In this document: in pieces, positions 7,141-8,994 of the stretch
Layout of the letters: each line of letters begins with the position of its first letter
How positions within the stretch are numbered: position 1 is the stretch's first letter
NCBI GenBank assembly: GCA_903871975.1
Contig: CAIQIY010000254.1
Span: 1 to 8,994, forward strand
Reading direction: 5' to 3'
Length of the DNA stretch: 8,994 nt
DNA from: an uncultured Chloroflexota bacterium
Lineage (GTDB): Bacteria > Chloroflexota > Chloroflexia > Chloroflexales > Roseiflexaceae
The notes under the pieces: generated by a model
What the model was told of the DNA's origin: nothing
Seen by the model: only the letters and a program-made list of their open reading frames with translations
Databases searched by the model: none
Program-made: the position numbers and the translations under genes

Positions 7141-8499
7141 CTATCCGGCACGCGCAACGGCATCATCGATGCGCGCGACTGCCCGCTTGGCGCTGCGGAT
7201 TGCCCCCTCAATCGAGGCCATGAACTCTTGCTGGGTGAAGTCGCCCGCGAGAAACAAGTTCGCAACGGGTGTCGCCTGGTCGGGGCGATAGGGCTCGACG
7301 CCCGGCCGCGCTTGATACACCGAGTTGGGAATGCGCACGATGTGATGCTTGGTCAACGTCGCAGCACGGGCATTCGGGTGCAGTCGATAGAAATCATCGA
7401 GCACCACCCGAATCAGCTCGTCGTCGGTGAGATTGAACAATGGCTCCGCAGGTGCCACCACCAGTTCGATGATCGAGCCACGACCGTGGTGATAATCCGG
7501 CGAGACCAGCGGCAGGTCGGCATAGACGCTGAGATACGTCCCCGAGCTGAACAGCAGGTTCGGCACCGTGGTGACCATCTGGTCGAAGTAGAGCTGGACA
7601 GTGATGACTGGCTGCCCCTTGAGGTGCTTGAGATCGGCGAACACCGGGTGTGCCTGGCGCAGCGCGTCGGGCAACGCCTTGCGCAGGCTGTGTACCGGCA
7701 TCGCCGACAGATACAGATCGGCCTCGACACGTGCGCCATCGTCGAGGACGAAGCCAGTGACTCGATTGGTCGCCGCGTCATAGCCGATCTGCTCGATCTT
7801 CCGGCCAAGATGGATCTGTACGCCGCGATCGCCGAGCTGTTGCATCAATGGGACCCACAACCGCTCGTGTGGCGAGCCCTTCACCAGCCCCATGCGCGGC
7901 GCGTCGGTCTCTTTGGCGAAGTGCAGCAATGCGGTCAGCACCAGTTTGGCCGACACGCGATCGGCTTTCTGGAAGTTCAACGCGAGCGCCATCGCATCCA
8001 TCACCCGGTCGAGCGAGCGCTGCCCCATGCCGTGCCGCAAATGCCACGCCGCATACGTCTGGTCGGCCTGGGCATCGATGTAGGCCTGCGAACCGAAGAT
8101 CGCCTGTACCAGCCCCAACGCCATCCGTGCCTTGTCTTCGGCATTCAGCAGCTTGAAGGCTGCCACGCCGGCCAGACCGTTGAACGGTGCCGGCCACCCG
8201 GGTACGAAACGAATGGGGTGGATGCCATGTTCCGGCGAGACGAAATTCATCTCGGCGGGCCGCCAGTCGAAGCAGTCGTCGAGACCACATTCGCTCAGAA
8301 ACCCGAGGAGATTGTGATATGCGCCGAAGAAGACATGAAGCCCGCTCTCGACCCAATCGCCATCGGCGTCGCGCCAGGCGGAGACTTTGCCGCCGGGTAC
8401 ATCGCGCTTTTCGAACATGACCACGTCGTGGCCGCGGTCGCTGAGCCACTTCGCACTGGCGAAGCCCGCGGGACCAGCGCCGGCGATTGCGATGCGCAT
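7141..8499 (-). CDS. Plant/cyanobacterial-type carotene desaturase (Pds/Zds family, CrtP/CrtQ-like)
   Basis: The product is a 452-residue FAD-dependent oxidoreductase of the phytoene/zeta-carotene desaturase family, peripheral to membranes and distinct from the CrtI lineage. It has GAGPAG at 7-12, ribose-binding E30, and the strongly conserved block PGGKVSAW (35-42) followed by DGDWVESGLHVFFGAYHN (46-63). Further family marks are ALALNFQKADRVSAKLVLTAL (171-191), VKGSPHERL (206-214), SVYADLP (324-330), TPVANLFLAGDFTQQ (410-424) and ASIEGAIRSAKRA (428-440). GDWxExGLHxFFGAY and PxERL favour CrtP, while KGSP resembles CrtQ, so the two are not separated here. Length is normal. The ATG at 8499 has GAGGAG 7 nt upstream. 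It is the first gene of the operon, and the pseudokinase follows after 36 bp. No crtH isomerase or crtB synthase is present in this window. Confidence 0.87.
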   Translation of the reverse strand: MRIAIAGAGPAGFASAKWLSDRGHDVVMFEKRDVPGGKVSAWRDADGDWVESGLHVFFGAYHNLLGFLSECGLDDCFDWRPAEMNFVSPEHGIHPIRFVPGWPAPFNGLAGVAAFKLLNAEDKARMALGLVQAIFGSQAYIDAQADQTYAAWHLRHGMGQRSLDRVMDAMALALNFQKADRVSAKLVLTALLHFAKETDAPRMGLVKGSPHERLWVPLMQQLGDRGVQIHLGRKIEQIGYDAATNRVTGFVLDDGARVEADLYLSAMPVHSLRKALPDALRQAHPVFADLKHLKGQPVITVQLYFDQMVTTVPNLLFSSGTYLSVYADLPLVSPDYHHGRGSIIELVVAPAEPLFNLTDDELIRVVLDDFYRLHPNARAATLTKHHIVRIPNSVYQARPGVEPYRPDQATPVANLFLAGDFTQQEFMASIEGAIRSAKRAVARIDDAVARAG

Positions 8500-8506
8500 G
8501 AGGTCA

Positions 8507-8512
8507 CTCCTC
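8507..8512 (-). promoter_or_regulatory. Ribosome binding site of the CrtP/CrtQ-like gene
   Basis: GAGGAG on the minus strand is 7 nt before the ATG at 8499-8497. It is among the best ribosome sites in the window and confirms the start of the first gene of the operon. Confidence 0.7.
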
Positions 8513-8530
8513 GGCTGGAATCGATCCGTG

Positions 8531-8553
8531 GCGACACATCACAGCAGTGTCGC
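8531..8553. repeat. Inverted repeat upstream of the operon (possible operator or leader hairpin)
   Basis: Perfect 7-nt arms GCGACAC (8531-8537) and GTGTCGC (8547-8553) flank a 9-nt centre. The element sits 32 bp before the ATG of the first desaturase gene, just beyond its ribosome site. It could be a dyad operator for a dimeric regulator or a hairpin in the mRNA leader. The bases alone do not decide which. Confidence 0.45.
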
Positions 8554-8599
8554 ATCGGGTGCTACGCAGCAGCATGGGCTGATGGATGTGCAGTGGTGG

Positions 8600-8621
8600 C
8601 GCCAGCACGATCGGTGTGGCG
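8600..8621. repeat. Imperfect inverted repeat in the intergenic region
   Basis: Arms CGCCAgCAC and GTGTGGCG pair over 8 base pairs with one bulged G (8605) around the 5-nt loop GATCG (8609-8613). There is no adjacent T-run on either strand. It may be leader RNA structure or a chance feature of GC-rich DNA. Confidence 0.3.
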
Positions 8622-8751
8622 TTGCCGGGGCCATCTCCGTCGCCCCTGGTTCCTGTGGCAGCCTTCACGATCGCGCGAGCGCCCATGCACAGCATGGTGC
8701 GTCGTTCTCCATCGGTGCGAGGCATGGGCTCCGGCCGGCAGCGTGCGCCAT

Positions 8752-8785
8752 GCCGGGGCGACGAGCAGATGCTCGCTGCCCCGGC
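8752..8785 (-). terminator. GC-rich hairpin after the nucleoside hydrolase gene
   Basis: Arms GCCGGGGC (8752-8759) and GCCCCGGC (8778-8785) pair perfectly. They are extended inward by a G-T wobble, one A-C mismatch and a second 5-bp stem CGAGC/GCTCG around the 4-nt loop AGAT. The hairpin begins 7 nt beyond the TGA at 8795-8793 in the direction of transcription, the usual place for a terminator. The expected U-tract is absent, so it may be a non-canonical terminator or a 3'-end stabilising hairpin. Confidence 0.55.
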
Positions 8786-8792
8786 GACACTG

Positions 8793-8994
8793 TCACGAAC
8801 CGAGCGCACTCGGGGCCTGGCACGTCCGCTCGACGAGCGCCAGGAGCCGTGACATATCGAGTTCGGTGGCGAGCTGGCAGTTCGGCGGCGCCGGATGCCA
8901 GCGTCGGTCCACCGTCGTCATGCCGCGTGCCGCACTCCACCCCGTATCCACCGCCAGCGCTGCCGGCTCAAGCCGCGCGACGGCCGGGTCGAGC
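8793..8994 (-). CDS. Nucleoside hydrolase family protein, carboxy-terminal fragment (partial)
   Basis: Only the last 66 residues and the TGA stop are in the window; the gene continues past the right edge. The fragment begins LDPAVARLEPAALAVDTG and contains ARGMTTVDRR (22-31), APPNCQLATELD (35-46) and MSRLLALVER (47-56). This is the pattern at the end of inosine/uridine-preferring nucleoside hydrolases (IunH/RihC type): a beta strand, then T/ARGMTxVD, then PNxxVAxxVD and a final helix. These calcium enzymes cleave ribonucleosides into base and ribose. The conserved HDP metal-site block should lie just outside the window, immediately upstream of the first visible residue. Identification rests on a short segment. 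Confidence 0.65.
   Translation of the reverse strand, partial: LDPAVARLEPAALAVDTGWSAARGMTTVDRRWHPAPPNCQLATELDMSRLLALVERTCQAPSALGS

Larger units (their letters stand above)
238..8499 (-). other. Five-gene co-directional cluster, probable operon
   Basis: Five genes run right to left with gaps of 36, 35, -4 and 17 bp: CrtP/CrtQ-like desaturase, pseudokinase-WD40, CrtI-type desaturase, YgfZ-like, fuconate dehydratase. No terminator-like hairpin or promoter-sized gap interrupts them, so one transcript is the simplest reading. The promoter should lie in 8500-8792, but I could not identify a convincing -35/-10 pair there. Confidence 0.75.
8500..8792. other. Intergenic region and presumed leader of the operon
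   Basis: This 293-bp stretch separates the nucleoside hydrolase stop from the first desaturase gene. Short open frames cross it, but they have no recognisable family, no supporting ribosome sites, and overlap the inverted repeats. It contains three hairpin-forming elements (8531-8553, 8600-8621, 8752-8785) and a 9-nt direct repeat, gcatgggct, at 8572-8580 and 8722-8730. No clear sigma-70 promoter is visible on the minus strand. Confidence 0.6.

Noticed and set aside
8555..8600. Possible -10/-35 promoter on the minus strand upstream of the first desaturase gene
   Set aside because: The best hexamers (TAGCAC and TGCACA) match the consensus poorly and spacing is not convincing, so no promoter is annotated.
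8504..8940. Three small open frames in and around the intergenic region (8504-8809, 8586-8852, 8665-8940)
   Set aside because: None has a recognisable family or supporting ribosome site. They overlap the hairpins or the nucleoside hydrolase end read in its proper frame.

Overview
This is a GC-rich bacterial window with one tightly packed gene cluster, all on the minus strand. The combination of a plant/cyanobacterial-type carotene desaturase, a CrtI-type desaturase, a kinase-like WD40 membrane protein and a mitochondrial/xanthomonad-type L-fuconate dehydratase would fit a pigmented, possibly phototrophic member of Chloroflexota. That assignment is inference from gene content and base composition only.

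Layout in the direction of transcription (right to left). At the right edge lies the 3' end of a nucleoside hydrolase gene (8793-8994), closed by a strong GC-rich hairpin (8752-8785). A 293-bp intergenic region with further inverted repeats follows (8500-8792). Then comes an apparent five-gene operon: a Pds/Zds-type (CrtP/CrtQ-like) desaturase (7141-8499); a 1010-residue protein with a dead kinase domain, one membrane span and about 14 WD40 repeats (4072-7104); a CrtI-type desaturase (2546-4036); a YgfZ/GcvT-like folate-binding protein (1554-2549); and L-fuconate dehydratase (238-1536). Gaps are 36, 35, -4 (an ATGA overlap) and 17 bp. The left edge holds a 79-bp perfect direct repeat (1-79 and 201-279) that copies the last 13 codons and stop of the fuconate dehydratase gene plus 37 bp of 3' flank.

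How the genes may work together. The two desaturases belong to separate sequence lineages, and both act on hydrophobic carotene-like substrates with FAD. YgfZ maintains some Fe-S enzymes, and fuconate dehydratase is sugar-acid catabolism, so this is not a single textbook pathway. The pseudokinase-WD40 protein lies between the two desaturase genes. It may be a scaffold or envelope sensor that organises or reports on the membrane where carotenoids are made, but this is a hypothesis.

The points most worth a second look are: the pseudokinase (every catalytic motif replaced, only two lysines in 1010 residues); the pairing of two desaturase lineages in one operon; an AT-rich patch with different codon usage inside the CrtI-type gene; and the 79-bp duplication at the end of the fuconate dehydratase gene.
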